Source of the DNA: Scytalidium lignicola
Taxonomy: Eukaryota > Ascomycota > Leotiomycetes
Direction of reading: 5' to 3'
Length of the DNA: 64,000 bases
NCBI GenBank assembly: GCA_002812745.2
Contig: NCSJ02000156.1
Location: 1 to 64,000 of the forward strand
Below are positions 1-13,107 of the stretch, in pieces. Under the pieces are notes generated by a model that did not search any database, was not told where the DNA came from, and worked only from the letters and a program-made list of their open reading frames with translations. Position 1 is the stretch's first letter. Every line of letters starts with the position of its first letter. Position numbers and translations under genes: made by a program.

Positions 1-547
1 AAGTCAACAACAGAAGAAGAAGTTATACTTAAGTTGGCAGAATACAATTTTAAAAGTTGTAAAGAATCTTGTTTCTCTTACTTCTCTTTCTCTTTTGCAA
101 TGTCTAACTCGTCCAAAGAAGAAAGTCTACAGTAAATCATTTTACTAGCATGTTAATAAAGGAACTTCTTTTGTTTGCAAAAACAAGCAAGACAAGTTGT
201 GTTCTCAGCCATAGCCTAAGCAGCTTTCTCCTCTTCAGCCTTAAGACAGGCCTCCTCCTTATCAAGGGTTTCCTAAGACATTACAAGAATGCCTTCACTC
301 TTACATTTACACTTACGACAAACATACTTACTACAACGGTTAAACTCAGAAACCATCAAACAGGTTAAACTGTTTTAAACGTAGAAACTACAAGAAGACA
401 TTTCAATACTGTACTTTACTATATAATCTCCTAAGTCTAATACTTCTTGATATTTTCTTGATCTTGTCCTTTCTTCTGTGTTACTCTTAGAACATTGTCG
501 TTTAAGTAGCATGTTAAAAAGGAAGAAAGGATTAATAAACGAAGGAA
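1..547 (+). mobile_element. 3' internal end of a Ty3/Gypsy retrotransposon, copy 1
   Basis: This stretch aligns along its length with about 13900-14458, where it follows a chromodomain-type integrase end, so it is the 3' internal tail of the same Gypsy family. The element starts outside the window. It keeps many C and G bases that are T and A in copy 2, so it is the less RIP-damaged copy. A purine-rich stretch (about 518-547) precedes the LTR and could be the polypurine tract. The short open frames here are incidental. Confidence 0.7.
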
Positions 548-960
548 TGTTCGAAGATGACGTTTTAAGTGTCAAGACAACGTTAAGCAGAAAAGGGGAT
601 AATATTACAGGTTTTACTATAACACAGTGATTAGTATAAGCCTGAGGCTTGATACACAGCAAAGTGTATATAAAGAACCTAACAATCACGTGACATGAGT
701 AGGACCCTGGGGACCTAGGGGGTCCAAGGAGTCCATGGACCTGGGGGACCTGAGGGGTCCAAGAGGTCCAGTTGGATTTCATTATCTATATAAGCACACT
801 GTAAGAACATAAGAGTAGACTCCTCGTGTTCAACCTAAATACATTACTGTACTTTATCCTCGACCTAGTAACCTGCTTGTGTGTCACACATTTCCGTTGT
901 CCCTGAACATCTACCTTACCCTGGGCTATCCAGTGACCTGGATGGCGTAGTTTTGTAACA
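548..960 (+). repeat. 3' LTR of Gypsy element, copy 1
   Basis: It begins TGTT and ends AACA, the usual inverted LTR termini, and is 413 bp long. A second copy of matching length lies at 14459-14868. It carries a GGACC/GGTCC-rich run (about 703-770) and a TATATAA box near 787, so it has a plausible internal promoter. The target-site duplication cannot be checked because the 5' LTR is outside the window. Confidence 0.75.
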
Positions 961-3900
961 TTATCATGGAGGAATTAAAGCAATCAAGCAAGATTATCTA
1001 CACAAATAAGAAAATTAAATAATAGTTATTCTGATCCTATATATAGTATATACTAAGTATATGCAAAGACAAACAATACTAGTATATAACTCAACACTGA
1101 GTACATTATCTTGATTTACCTTATAATCTTAAAAATCCTTTTAATACACTAAATATATTAATAGTTAATTCAACAAGTCTTTATTCATTAAGTAATATTA
1201 TATTGGTTTTAAGCTTAAATAATATTATATTTATAGATGATGGATTATTTATAATTAGTATAAGTAATATATATANTTTTTAATACATAACANTTTTATA
1301 CCTTCTAACAGAAAATGATATTAATCTCAACAGTTATTAGATTAAATGGAAGAAGAAGCTTATACTTTATGTATAAAAGAAATCAATAAACAAAAATGTA
1401 TTATTGAATGACAAAAAAGGGAATACAAAGTTGTAGAGGAGTTAGAAATATTATAATAATAACAAGTAGAGCATATACACAACATAAGTAATTCATAGTC
1501 TCAGTGTTACGGCGTCCCTACGACTGCCTCAGGAGTGCCGGGTCGGACATACCTTATTCCATAGCTTAGCCATAGCCGGGTCGGTTATGCTTTATTCCAT
1601 CGGCTATACGGCCATACCTTATTCCATAGCTTAGCTATATCATGTGCTTTAGCACTAAGAAGAATAGAGCATCCTTTCTACCTCCTATAAACTTGACCCA
1701 TACCATGACACTCAGAATATTCATTTTATTTTCCTTATCACTTAATATACTTTGTAAACTTCTTAACCTTCGTATATATACTGTTTATTCATAACTTATA
1801 CCTTCTTAAAAACTACTAAAAACATTAAAAGGATATACTATGTCTATACAAAGCTTATACTTTGTATTCTTTAGTTATATAACATATTAAACAATGTATG
1901 CTTATTGTAATTAGTATATGAAGAGTATATACAGAGTTCCTAGATTTAATATACCTTCTTTAAGGATTTTACAACCTTGTTTAGCAATTATAATATTACA
2001 ATATACTATAATTATTAGTAAAGTATATATAATATATATTTAGATTATATACTAAGAGTTGAAGAACCTTAAGGGGTATTATCATTATCCTCTGCAAGAA
2101 GAGTTATATGATGTTATTGCATGATTAGCATATATTACAAATATGTTAGAGATATACTTACATAATACTTTCTTCCTAATCTTGAAAGCTTCTCAATTCT
2201 CTGTATATTATAATTAGTATAAGTATTATATATACAAGGGTTAATTATTATAAGTAAATCAGTATTAAATTAAGTTATAGATAGTATATATAATAACATT
2301 ATTAATGGTTCATTAGATAATAATGTTGAATTCATAGTATCAACTAGTTGAGAATTGATTTTTGATAGTGATAAAGGTTGAAGTATATACTCATTGTATA
2401 TATACTTTAACCTTTTCATATGTAAACATTTCAAGTAAGTAAAAGACAACTTCAAAAGGATAAATATAAATATATGTTATAAATATATAATTCTTGTATT
2501 GTTCTATGAACTTATTTGACAATAGAAACAAATGTTAAATCTAGTAGTAAATTCTGGATCGTTAGCTTTAATAGAATATTAACATTATATATGCATAACA
2601 TAAATACTACTTACACAACTACCTTACAAGTATTAGCATATTATTTGATGATATTACTAGGATTTCTAAGAGTTATAAGCAATGTATATACAAGGAATAC
2701 ATAGAGCATTTATCCAAGATCAGACAAGAAACAAGTAATATACTACTTGCCAAAGACAACATAATGCTTTAGTATACTGTGAATATTAACTTTGTATATA
2801 TGATATGTATATGTAACTTACTTCATGTTATTAACTTTCTTTGCTAAAGTTGTATTCTGTTTAGTACTGTTAGTAACTAGTTTATTCTTAGCATATGCTA
2901 ATTACAAATATTGTAAATTCTATACTTATTAGCTTTTGGATGAATTTGTTAGATATGTTTACAAAGCTTTGAAATGTTAGTTAAGTATATGTAGAATACA
3001 TATTAAACTTATACTTAGCTGATCATAGCAAATAACACTACATATAACTTTATCATTGATATCAATCTCATAATTGTAAATAGTTAGTATATGTAGTATT
3101 TGAAGAATGAATATACTTATACAAAAGTGTTGATTGTGGACAAGTTAACAGTAGCATTTAATAAGTCTAATATGATGAGTATATGAATAACATATGCTTG
3201 AAACAAGTATATTTACCATTATTATCTTGAGTAATGATAGAAGGAGTTGTATCTTGTCAGCATATACTCAATCTATAGCCAATCCAAGGTGAAGTTATAC
3301 TCTTCTCTTCAATATTAATAGTAGCTTGTTGACTTATTTACTATCCTCAGCATATGCTACTTATATTTATCAGATATACTTATAAACAAGAACTTATCTA
3401 AGATTATAATTTAAAATAAGACTTAAAATATCATTAATATATGTAATGTAATTGTTAAAGTATAAGTATTATAAGTTCTTAGAATAATCATGTTGAATAA
3501 TAAAGTATTATTAAGAACATTGCTTATTTAAGAGTTTATATTATAATTTAAGAGGTTTTTCAAGAATTACATAAGGTCCTTTATTTTATTATTTGTATTA
3601 AAGACATAATTTATTCAATTATTTAAAATTGTTAATTAAGGAGGATTAATAGATAATTATTCAATAACAAACTCTTGTAATTACCATTTGTTATTAATAT
3701 ACTTTACCATGTATATACTATAAAAGCTATTATTTAGCTTATTCTCTTAAAACTCAAGATATGCACTATTACTGTAAGAAGTTATTAATACTTCTGTTAT
3801 AGCTTTTCCTTTATTAACATTATTATAAAGTACTTATCCATTTTCTTCTATGTCATAAGTAAATCTTAGAATTATTTTGTTCTCCTTAACTAAACTATAC

Positions 3901-4498
3901 AAGATGTATAAGATTGTATCTAGGATAAACAAAGTTGATATACTATAAAACTTATTACTTTTACTCATAAGTAATAACTATATCCAAGAAGTAAATAAAA
4001 GATTTTATATAATGTATAAAAAGTCTTCTTCTTGGATGTAAGCTAATATTATCATATTGTAAAAAGGTATTATAACAAAATTATCAGTCTGTAATCTATC
4101 TTTTAAATCTATTATTTTAAGAGTAAACTAAGCCTTTTTAAGATTGTTATAGATATAATGTACAATTTCTGAATTAAGCTTGAATACTATAATATAAAGT
4201 ATACTAAGTATATTAACAATAATAAGGAGTCTGTTATTAAGGAAAGATAATAAGGGATAGAAAATATTATTATCTTTAATAATGTAGAATATATTACTAA
4301 TTAGATCATTTTATAAACATTATAAATTACTGTAATATACTGTTAGTATAAGCATAGTTAATATTTGTCTAGTAGAAGTACTTTGAACATGTTTGTTATA
4401 GTCTTGCCTACAAGTAACCTAAGTTATAGTTAAAGGAAATCATTGTCTTACTAAGCTTGTAATTAATAAGAAGTGAAGACTAAGGGAATTTAATAAGG
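961..4498. other. AT-rich RIP-degraded DNA without a recognisable gene
   Basis: I see no supportable gene. The sequence is dominated by TA-rich, stop-rich text typical of RIP-eroded repeats. The exception is a GC-richer patch at about 1500-1660. Confidence 0.6.
1505..1650. repeat. GC-rich patch with short imperfect repeats, possible solo LTR remnant
   Basis: The 23-bp unit starting CATACCTTATTCC occurs near 1549 and 1612, with a diverged form near 1585, interspersed with GCCGGGTCGG motifs. It starts close to a TGTTACGGC sequence, a common LTR-like start, but no matching 3' end could be fixed. Confidence 0.3.
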
Positions 4499-4502
4499 CC
4501 CC

Positions 4503-4564
4503 GTTTGGATTCGGCTTTTTAGCCTCCTTTTGCGTAAGGAGCAGGCTAAAAGCTGAATCTAAAC
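4503..4564. repeat. Inverted-repeat hairpin at the left end of the candidate element
   Basis: The arm beginning GTTTGGATTCGGC is mirrored by an arm ending GCTGAATCTAAAC, giving a roughly 62-bp imperfect foldback of two arms of about 27 nt. The same GTTTGGATTC-type arm recurs inverted at 7410-7433. Confidence 0.6.
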
Positions 4565-4691
4565 ACCCTCTTGCTCTCTTTTTTTGCTAATCCCTGGAGG
4601 TACCCTTACTAGCGTTTAGAGACCCTTGCTAACAAATTTTGCCTATGTAAACTNCCTTTTGGCTAGGGGGGTACATATGCAGATTTGTTAC

Positions 4692-4753
4692 CTACTATCA
4701 AAAGGAGTGCAAAAGTAACTCTGGAGCTACTTTTGCACTCCTTTTGATGGTAG
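4692..4753. repeat. 62-bp near-perfect palindrome
   Basis: The sequence reads the same on both strands around a centre at 4722/4723 with only a few mismatched pairs. The arms contain AAAAGGAGTGCAAAAGTA and its complement. It would form a long hairpin almost without a loop and has resisted RIP better than its surroundings. Confidence 0.8.
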
Positions 4754-7433
4754 GGTACCAATCTTTTAAGTATAATATTTGCATATATTACTCAATTAAG
4801 CTTGAACTGTTGATCAAATCATGATTTCACATGTTGTTTTGCAAGTTATTATTATATATATGCTTTTTCTATAGAGCTTTGTACTATTCTTGACGTTACT
4901 GGAGATGAATTAGTGAATATGATATTCGAAGGATTAATCAAAGATATAATTCAACAATATACACAACATGAACAACATGTCTAATTGATAGCACTTTCTC
5001 ATTACCTTTGAATATTAGTACTTGGTGATCAATATGTTAAAGAGCTCCTTGAGCAAGTATATCTTAAATGATTCTGTAAGTGCTTTTACATGAAAGTTAA
5101 GACTTTTAAGGTGTTAGTTATATAGTTATCAATTAATACAAAGCTTTCAAAGTCAAGGAAAGATGTAATGGTCAAGGAAAAGCTAATAATCTTTTTACAT
5201 ATTATATTTAAAAGAACTTCAAATTGAGATATACAAGAAAGGTTCTCTTATTCAGATAAAACAATTAATTGGTAAAGTTAGATTAAAATATGTTATATTA
5301 TTAATATTAGCTAATATTTTATATATTAAAGCATTTTACAAGGTATTAAATACTCTTCTTATGTTATACTAAACTATAATATTACTTTTAGACAAAACTA
5401 CTTTACTTTATAATCAAATTATATATAATACTTGATATTATTTATTCTTCAATGGTTGTATAAGAGCAATTGATAGAATATATATAACAATTCATGTTCT
5501 CCTTTTGAAACAAGCTCCTTATCATAATAAGAAAGGTTTTCTTTCCTAGAACATGTTGGTAATATATGACTTTAATATAAGGTTTTGATATATTCTAGTT
5601 AACTATGAAGGATTAACTCATGATAAGAAAGTTCTTATTAAAGCTAAATTAACATAAGGATTTGTTATACCTTCTTAAAGGTTCTAGCTTAAGGACATAG
5701 GTTATAAGTATTCTGATGATATATTAGTACTTTATAAAGATATAAGATATTATTTAAAAGAAGTATGTTAAGCTAATCAGAAGTTAGAGAATGTAAAAGA
5801 ATTGTTTAACTTATGCTATTCAAGTTTGAGAAATATAATTAAATGTATATTTAGCGTTCTAAAGTATTAATTCAAGATCTTGAACTTATTAACTGAGTAT
5901 TCTTTGAAAATGCAAAGTTAAATAATATTAGCATATGTAACTTTGTACAACTTTGTTTGTATAGAAGGAGAAACTGATAATTTCGAAGATATTACAGATT
6001 ATGACCTTGAACTAGAAGTTAATGATAAGGAAGTTATAATTGAATATGTAATTTAAGTAAGTATAAAGATAGAAAAGTTATAAGATGAGATTGTAAACAT
6101 TATGTAATTATAATATTAAGAAATATTATAATATAATTCATAATTTTACTAGTAATTATATTTACAAACCTTATATTTAAGCTTTAATCATCAACTTATA
6201 TTGAATTTTCATAATCTATTACATTATCACCTTCATCTCTACTCCTTATTTTATTATATAGTTCTATAGTAATATAAGCTTTATTTTCTAACCAGATATC
6301 ATATGTTAATTGATCTCAATAAGTAAAAAGGTTAATATAGCATTATAATTGTTGGAAAACAATTTAATACAAGTTACTTTATCTATAACTGATATTCTCT
6401 CCTTATATTGCTTTTGAAAAGTTAATATAACTTTTGTTTTAGTATTAACTTCATTTATTCAAGTATTTACTTGTTAATTTAACATACTTAATATATTGTT
6501 AAAACTAGAACTATCACCTTGAGTTCTCTTCTGGCTTGAATTATGTCCATCTTGGCTAATATCCTTCTTTTTGTTATTAACAAGCATTATAAGAAGTTGT
6601 TGAGCAAATGTAAAAGAGTTGTTTTCTGATAGATCTTGAGAATCAGTATTATCAACGTTAAATTGACTTGTTATAGTAAAAGCATGTTCATTAGTTGTTA
6701 ATATCCTATTATATAATTCATAAAGATAGTTAATGTTCTAGAGGATATTATATTAAAACTATTACACTTTTGGCTTTGTTTATTCAAGTCAGAAAGGCTC
6801 TTAAATTGTCTGAATGGAATTACCTTGATCAAGCTGTCCTATATACTGTCAAAAGCTATAAAACGTTCATTCTCAAACCTAAAATTAGAATGTTCTTCTA
6901 AGAATACAAATTCCTTCTATTTTAAGCAATAAGTCATCTCTTTATTCTTTACCTACTTGACTAAAATGATAACTAGACCAGTATAGATTATTTGAACTTG
7001 TTGGTGAACAACTTCCTAAGCTTCCTTTTTCTAACCTTGATCAGAGTACTTTCTTATCTGACTTTGTGATAATAGCTCTTCCAACAACGTTATGTCTATA
7101 TCCAAGGTCCAAACCAGATGGTTTTTACTGTGAGATGATTGGTTATTACTCTATGAAGGAGTAAAGACATTTTATGTCGATTGAGAAGCTTCAAAATCCA
7201 TATTTGCAACTGGCTAGAACTTGTAATTGGTGTTTTTGCTACATGTGTTACGATTTTACAATAACATGCACTACCTCATTTCAGGACTTGAGCAAACTAT
7301 ACAAATTTCTATAGAGATGCTTAATCCTCATTCAGCCAAGCTCATTACGCTTAGCTCTAGTTGCATACATTAGTTAAAAGGCCAAGAAAAGGAGGGAAAA
7401 GGCCTTTTGCCCAAAAGCTGAATCCAAACAAGG

Positions 7434-9345
7434 TTTAAGTTTATTATAAAATGATCTTAGATAAAATATTTAATCTTAAGATTGTAGATTAAATTGTATT
7501 GTTATATATAATATTATCTCTTAGCTTTTTACTTCTTGTAATATAAGGGATTTGAAACGATTGTGTGGAGAGTTAATAATATCGATTGTTATAACTCTTA
7601 AAGGCTGATAATCTAAGTAAGCTTATCTTATCTCATCTCATGATAACCATATAAATATAAGTAGAGAAATGACAAAGTGAGAATTCGCAAATGACAATAA
7701 TATATAGTAGTAAGTAATAATAAGCTGAAGTAGACAAAACACTTGACTTATATTGCTTTTCAAAAAAAAGAGTACTCTAATCTTTATAATTCCTTACTGG
7801 GNAAAAAAGTCTCTTTAGAGTAGGTTTAGTTTCAGAATTAGTATGCGTATATGTATATGTTGAATTACAAAATCAAAAATATACTTCGTTATCCTAGAAC
7901 GAAAACAATATATATTGTAAATAGACAAAATCAAAAGTATATACAGTATACTATGGTATAAGCAGTTAGTTAAAGTATATATGTAAGCCTCTTTCTTTAG
8001 CTTTAGTAAAAAAGCTTAACTTGAAAATCATCATTATTATTAATTTATTCAAACTCAGCCTTAGGAGACAGAACAAGCTGAATTACAATTTATTACCCTT
8101 CTATCCTAACTGTCCTAATACAGGATAATGACAAATCGGAGGAATTATGGCATAAAAACAGAGACTTGTACATACTTATGTATTTAATAAGAAGAAACTC
8201 GTCNTTTTTTTCATCTGCTCTCTCCATACAAGTATGGATATGAGCAATTTAATGATTTTCTTTAACTTGTATATTTACTGAACACTGTATTTATGCTTTG
8301 TATGCATGTATGTATGTAATTAGCATTTTATAATAAATCACACATTAAAAGCATCTAAGAAAGTCCAACATACTAGCCAACTTAGCTAGAAAGCTAATGC
8401 AAAGCACCCTTACCTACGAGCAGAGTAAGTAACAAGCTTTATTTGTAAAAAGATAACCACGGTTCGCACAGCGATAGATGATAGCACAAACAACATTTCC
8501 AGGTAAAGAACGTAGGGAATAATAAAACGAATGTGAAAACGAACACAGCAAAGTGAATATGAGCATCAAAAGAGCGAAAAAGAGTGTGGAAGAGATAAAG
8601 AAATATAACCTACGCTAAATTCAATTTGTGTGGAGAGCACTTAGCTCCTAGGCTGGATATGGAGATACACTCCATGAGGGGCTTCGTATAACCTTAGTGA
8701 CTGATACATATGAGCTATTGGTCTGTGCATAATTGGCTGCTGTACTGTGCAGTCTCTCAAGCATGATAGATGAATAGGGACTTAACAGCTAGGCTGTTCC
8801 ACATACCGTTCGGGGCCAGGTCCACAAACCTTTTGGAACGAGACTAAGGAACCAACCTTGGCAACCTCAGTTGCATTACATCACCCCATAAATAGTGGAC
8901 ATTACCAGAAGTTTAAACACATGTTCCGACCCATACGCCATACTATATATAACAATTCATAGATCCACAACATCATGGGGACCCTGCGCACAACAACGAT
9001 AGCCAAAATTGGGTCTTATTTGACAGATGATTCTGGTGTGAAACCATTTGTTATAATGTCATGATAAAAGTGGTAACTATGGTGTTGTTAGAATATTTAA
9101 GTCACCAATCGTTTTCATTTTCTCATGTTCGTGTTCTTAGAGATCAAGTGTAGGCTCAGTATCAAAGATCGCAAACAAATTGAATCAGCTAAGCTGTTGT
9201 AAAAGCAATAGTTTTTAATTGTTGCTGCTAAATCTCCTTTACCCTTGATTTTGGAGGGATCGCAGCTATTTGCAACTCTATAACGAAAAGAAACTCAAAT
9301 GTATATAGAATCTAATTTGGTCTGATTATAATAATGTGACAAACT
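7434..9345. other. Intergenic: AT-rich to about 8340, then GC-balanced non-coding
   Basis: The left part is AT-rich repeat debris. From about 8340 the composition turns unique and GC-balanced, leading into the acyltransferase gene. I found no conserved open frame, tRNA or repeat in that part. Confidence 0.5.
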
Positions 9346-10736
9346 CTAACTCGTGAGGAAGTTGTAAAATTTATGAGCAAAAAGTTCGCTGGGCTGTTCT
9401 ACCAAGCGATAAAACAACTCCACCATAGGGATGATAACAGCCAAGGAGGTGATCAGCGCAACCATGACTGAGCCTGAATAAGAGATGTGGTTCGCAAGCA
9501 GGTGCTGGAAAGTCTTAATTCCAACAAGGTAGATCATTGTTGATTGGATGAGGAAGTAACCTTTTCCTTGTTAGATCAAATCAAGATGTTAGCAATATTT
9601 GTGCACTTACTTAGTGACCTCCTGCCGAGATAGAGAAATAACCTGTTCTGGAAGAATTGCTGCAAAATGTCGTAACTCTCCAAGAAAGTGAAGAAGCCGA
9701 CAAGGATCAAGTAGATATCATCTCTTGCCGGGGTATGATGAGTTTCGTATTGGCTATTGATCCCAGGGGTGTAGTACAGCCCGGTGTGGATCTCATACTC
9801 CTTGTCAAAGAGATCAGGACGCCAAGCAAACCACAGAAACTGCATGAGGTAGCCCGTAAATATGCACAATCCAGCGGGAACCCAAACTGGCAATCGGTAC
9901 GCACCCCCATCTACCCTTCTCAGCAGCCCAAATGGAAGATTGACGGGAATACCTCGCTGGGCAGCAGCTTTGAAATTTATCGTCATGACCATATCGCAGA
10001 AGAGGAGCCCGGAAATAGTGTACCATGCCCATTATTGATCCCACCAGGCCGTGATAATAAAGAAGACTGCTCCTTGCACTCTCCACTTCTTCCTGGTATA
10101 TGGAATGATAATCATCGCCACATACACAGTGAAACTCAGAGAGTAGATTACGTTAAGGATCCATAGTGTCTGAGAAGGAAATGCGGTGCTCCCAGCGGAG
10201 ACAGTAAAGTCATGCACGGTCCAGAACATGTTGAAGACTGAGTTGAAATAGGCAAATGCGTTGGGAATCATGTAAGGAACATGCATCGATCTATTCACCG
10301 TCTCAGTCTTGAATTCATGAATGTACTGCTGACCTGTGCAGGTGAAAGCAGTCTTGATGATGGCCAACGAAACGGCGATAGGGAACCATAGTGTGATACC
10401 GCGGCAAAGGATGGATCTTGCCAAGACTTCTTTTCTGGGACATCTAATAAACAGAATGGCGATTGAGCGCGCTGAGAGGAAGATGATGGCGCCATAGAGG
10501 AAGTATTCGTTCCAGAAGAAGACTGACAGCGACTTTCGTAGACCTTCTTGGTAAGCCTTGCCGCCGGAATTCGCTGATGCTGCAACAGTCACAGGCGCAA
10601 AGGTTTGGAGGAAAACCCAGAGGAATGCTTCAATAACCAGCAGGCCCCGGAAGCCGATCAGGTATTGCTGGTCGTAGACTGTTGGAGAATTGGCCTTAAA
10701 CTTGTCGGCTCTCTGAATGAGACTTGAGATATCCAT
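9346..10736 (-). pseudogene. Acyltransferase family 3 membrane protein, interrupted by one in-frame stop
   Basis: The predicted protein is a polytopic membrane protein of the acyltransferase-3 type, whose members move acyl groups onto sugars, lipids or small molecules. The N-terminal part has the family-like start YLIGFRGLLVIEAFL followed by several hydrophobic segments. The C-terminal half has FLYLGRRSLSK, the family's late motif, and ends with two more membrane spans and an E-Q-P-S element. The ATG is at 10736. A TAA at 10032-10034 interrupts the frame, and the homologous reading continues in the same frame on the other side. An intron starting GTAAGT lies at about 9564-9613. The gene sits alone in a GC island between repeat blocks. 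The stop may be a point mutation, stop readthrough or an assembly error. The substrate is unknown. Confidence 0.65.
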
Positions 10737-11416
10737 AACTGCTTCGATTGAGTGTTACAAAAAAAAGTGAATGAAGAAAAGCGTGGTCCAAGGACAGGAG
10801 AGAAGATTGTATGTTTCTCAACGACCGAGAGATATCAAATATCTAGAAGGGAAACTCAGGACCCGGAAAACCATCAGCCTTTCAGCGGCGTCATCGGAGC
10901 TCCCACTAGACAGAACTAAGGATGTTCCAGAATATACTTCGAAGTACAATTTCAAATACGCATGAGGAACTCCACTTTGCTGGCCTAACCCGATATACTA
11001 GGGATCTTCATGCAGGAACGTACCCCTAGCATAGATCGGATATTTGTGGTTGCTGAAACAGCAACCTCATTCTGGAGCCTCGGCTCTCCTTGTTCAGCTG
11101 GATTATACTGTAAAACTTTGTGAGTTAGCAGCGTAGGCAAAAACCCTAGCTACATGCAAGACAATGCTTCTTTAATGCCGAGGTGATCGACCTGCGGGAT
11201 AAGTTTGCCGATCATGTCTCTTGTTCGGATCACGCTCAACAAATGACGTCAAGCAAACTACACGGAAAAGCTTGTGTAGTTGGCTGCTACTTAGGCGTTT
11301 CACCGTTTTCCGCAAATAGGATGGGGGGATTGTGCATGCCACTCGCCCTTCTCGTCGCGCTCCTCTAACAGTCCGCTTTGGTTAGGGGCAGTTAGGGGTA
11401 GTTAGGGGGGGGATAG
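10737..11416. other. GC-balanced intergenic sequence
   Basis: This is the upstream flank of the acyltransferase gene. It contains only short open frames with no recognisable motif. Its right end carries a G-rich tandem repeat just before the transposon insertion site. Confidence 0.5.
11381..11412 (+). repeat. Short tandem GTTAGGGG repeat, telomere-like
   Basis: Three consecutive 10-bp-spaced units read GTTAGGGGCA, GTTAGGGGTA and GTTAGGGGGG. They resemble the fungal TTAGGG telomere unit but have one extra G and a spacer. The array ends 4 bp before the TA target site of the Tc1/mariner element. Confidence 0.6.
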
Positions 11417-11418
11417 TA

Positions 11419-13105
11419 CGGATGTAGACTTCAAAATATTTGTCTCGCGCGGCGCTAAAAACGCCATGTGACTAGGGTCACCCATGTTACATGACAGGGG
11501 TATATTATGTAATCAATATTACTTCACTTTACCAGTGCATACACTTGTATTTTATGAAATAGCTACTTTTTGCCTTTTGTTTTCTTGAATTTTTACTTTT
11601 AATTAAGTTTATTATGCCTTATACTGATATTGTTACACATGCTTTAGTTGTTATTCTTAAATCACCTTTTGAAAGCAAATTTACCCTTGAAATTGCTAAG
11701 AAAACAGGTTTAAATCCTTGTATAATCAACAATATATATACTAGAACAATTAAATGAGGTTTTAACTTTGATTAATATTCATTAATTATTAAAGATAAAT
11801 ATTTTCAAGATGTTTTACATACTAAAAGGCCTTTTAAACAAACTATTAAGTTATCTGAAGTAATTTAATCAAAAGTATGCTTTAATCATTATAAAAAGGA
11901 AAAATTATATATTAATATTATTAAAGAACTTTAAGAGGATAGAATAAATGTTTTAATTATAATTATATAGAGAACTTTAATGAAAGTAAGTTATAAGAAG
12001 ATTAAGCTTATAAGAAAGCCTAAATTAATTAAGAAAATGATAAAAGAGAGGTTAAAATAGTGTTTAGATTATAAAGATTAAACCTTAGAAGATTAAAAGA
12101 ATATAATATAGTTAGATAAAACATTAGTAGTTCTTCTTTATTATAAAGGAGGTTATAGAATTTGGAGAAAAGTTAATAAAGTGTTTGTATATAATTGTAT
12201 AAGAGAAAGATAAAAAGGTTATTTAGAATTTATATTTTAAGGTTATTTTTCATATGATAAAAAAGGCTTTTGTTATTGTTAAAAGTTTGAAACTAAGGNA
12301 AAAAAAAGCTTAATTAGAGAAGACTTTGAAAAGACTAAATTAAGCTTTTAAGCTAGTTATATATTAACAATAAAAGTTAATTATTATTATAATAAGAATA
12401 AGATTAAGAAATAAGAATAGCAAAAAGCCTTGATAATAATAGAATTATAAAAATAAAAAAGTTAACATATAATAGTAAAGGTAGAATTGATTAGTATTGA
12501 TATTAAACTTAAGTATTAATTCTTAAACTTATTCCTTTTGCTTAAAAATATAAAGAAGAGTGATTAAAGATTATAATTCAAGAAGATAAAGTATTAATTT
12601 ACAATTTTTATGATTAATAATATATGTATAACCTTTATTAGATTAAATGCCNTTTTTTGGTATATTAATTCTCCAGACTTGAATATGATTAAGCCTTGTT
12701 GATTTTGGATAAAATGCAGAATTATTATAAAAGGAGCTTTNAAAAAGTAAAGTTGAGGTTGTTAAAGTATAAAAGAAGTGTTGAAAAGACTTATTATAAT
12801 CATAAATTTAAGCTTAGATTAAGTATATTCCNTTTTTATATTCAGGAGATTATTAGAATTGAAGATAAGAATGATTATAAAGAAGGAAGACTAAAGTAAT
12901 TTAAAAAGGGTAAAAAGAAGAATATTCAACAAAATGAAGATGATGAATGAGAAGAGATTAGTTCTATTGTAGTTTTTATAGAAGNTAGGCTAGAATTGAT
13001 TCTTTGTTGCATTTGGAATAAAACCTACCCATGTCATATGATAAGGATTACCCCTGGTCATGTGGTGTTTTTAGCACAGGACAAATATTTTGAAGTCTAC
13101 ATCTG
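11419..13105 (+). mobile_element. RIP-degraded Tc1/mariner-type transposon with TIRs and TA target duplication
   Basis: The termini CGGATGTAGACTTC at the left and its near-exact inverse at the right (CAGATGTAGACTTC read inward) define a 1687-bp element. TA lies on both sides (11417-11418 and 13106-13107). The TIR similarity runs about 80 bp with RIP-type differences. Inside, the plus strand still shows traces of a DDE transposase: an N-terminal helix-turn-helix-like segment from the ATG at 11614, a W-G-(Y/F)-F-S-Y-D-K-K-G block near 12240, and a Y-I-N-S-P-D-L-N-M-I block near 12660 that corresponds to the conserved proline-rich region before the last catalytic acid. Many stops make it non-autonomous. 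Confidence 0.85.
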
Positions 13106-13107
13106 TA

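Larger units (their letters stand above)
4499..7433. mobile_element. Candidate DNA transposon with foldback-type inverted termini
   Basis: The left end and the reverse complement of the right end share 18 of 21 positions (start CC..GTTTGGATTC.GCTTTT). The 2.9-kb spacing would fit a hAT-size element. About 250 bp at each end are GC-richer and less RIP-damaged than the interior. No transposase could be read inside, and the 8-bp flanks (TAATAAGG left, TTTAAGTT right) do not match, so the outer limits and the family are uncertain. The two ends might instead be two independent small foldback elements. Confidence 0.35.

Noticed and set aside
375..782. Open frame of 135 codons on the minus strand
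   Set aside because: It is the antisense of the Gypsy LTR; its Pro-rich end only reflects the GGACC-rich repeat.
1505..1650. Repeated units considered as a CRISPR-like array
   Set aside because: Only two or three diverged units without regular spacers, in a eukaryotic genome; fits LTR debris better.
9657..10166. 169-codon plus-strand frame
   Set aside because: It lies entirely antisense to the acyltransferase gene, whose membrane segments and family motifs are convincing.
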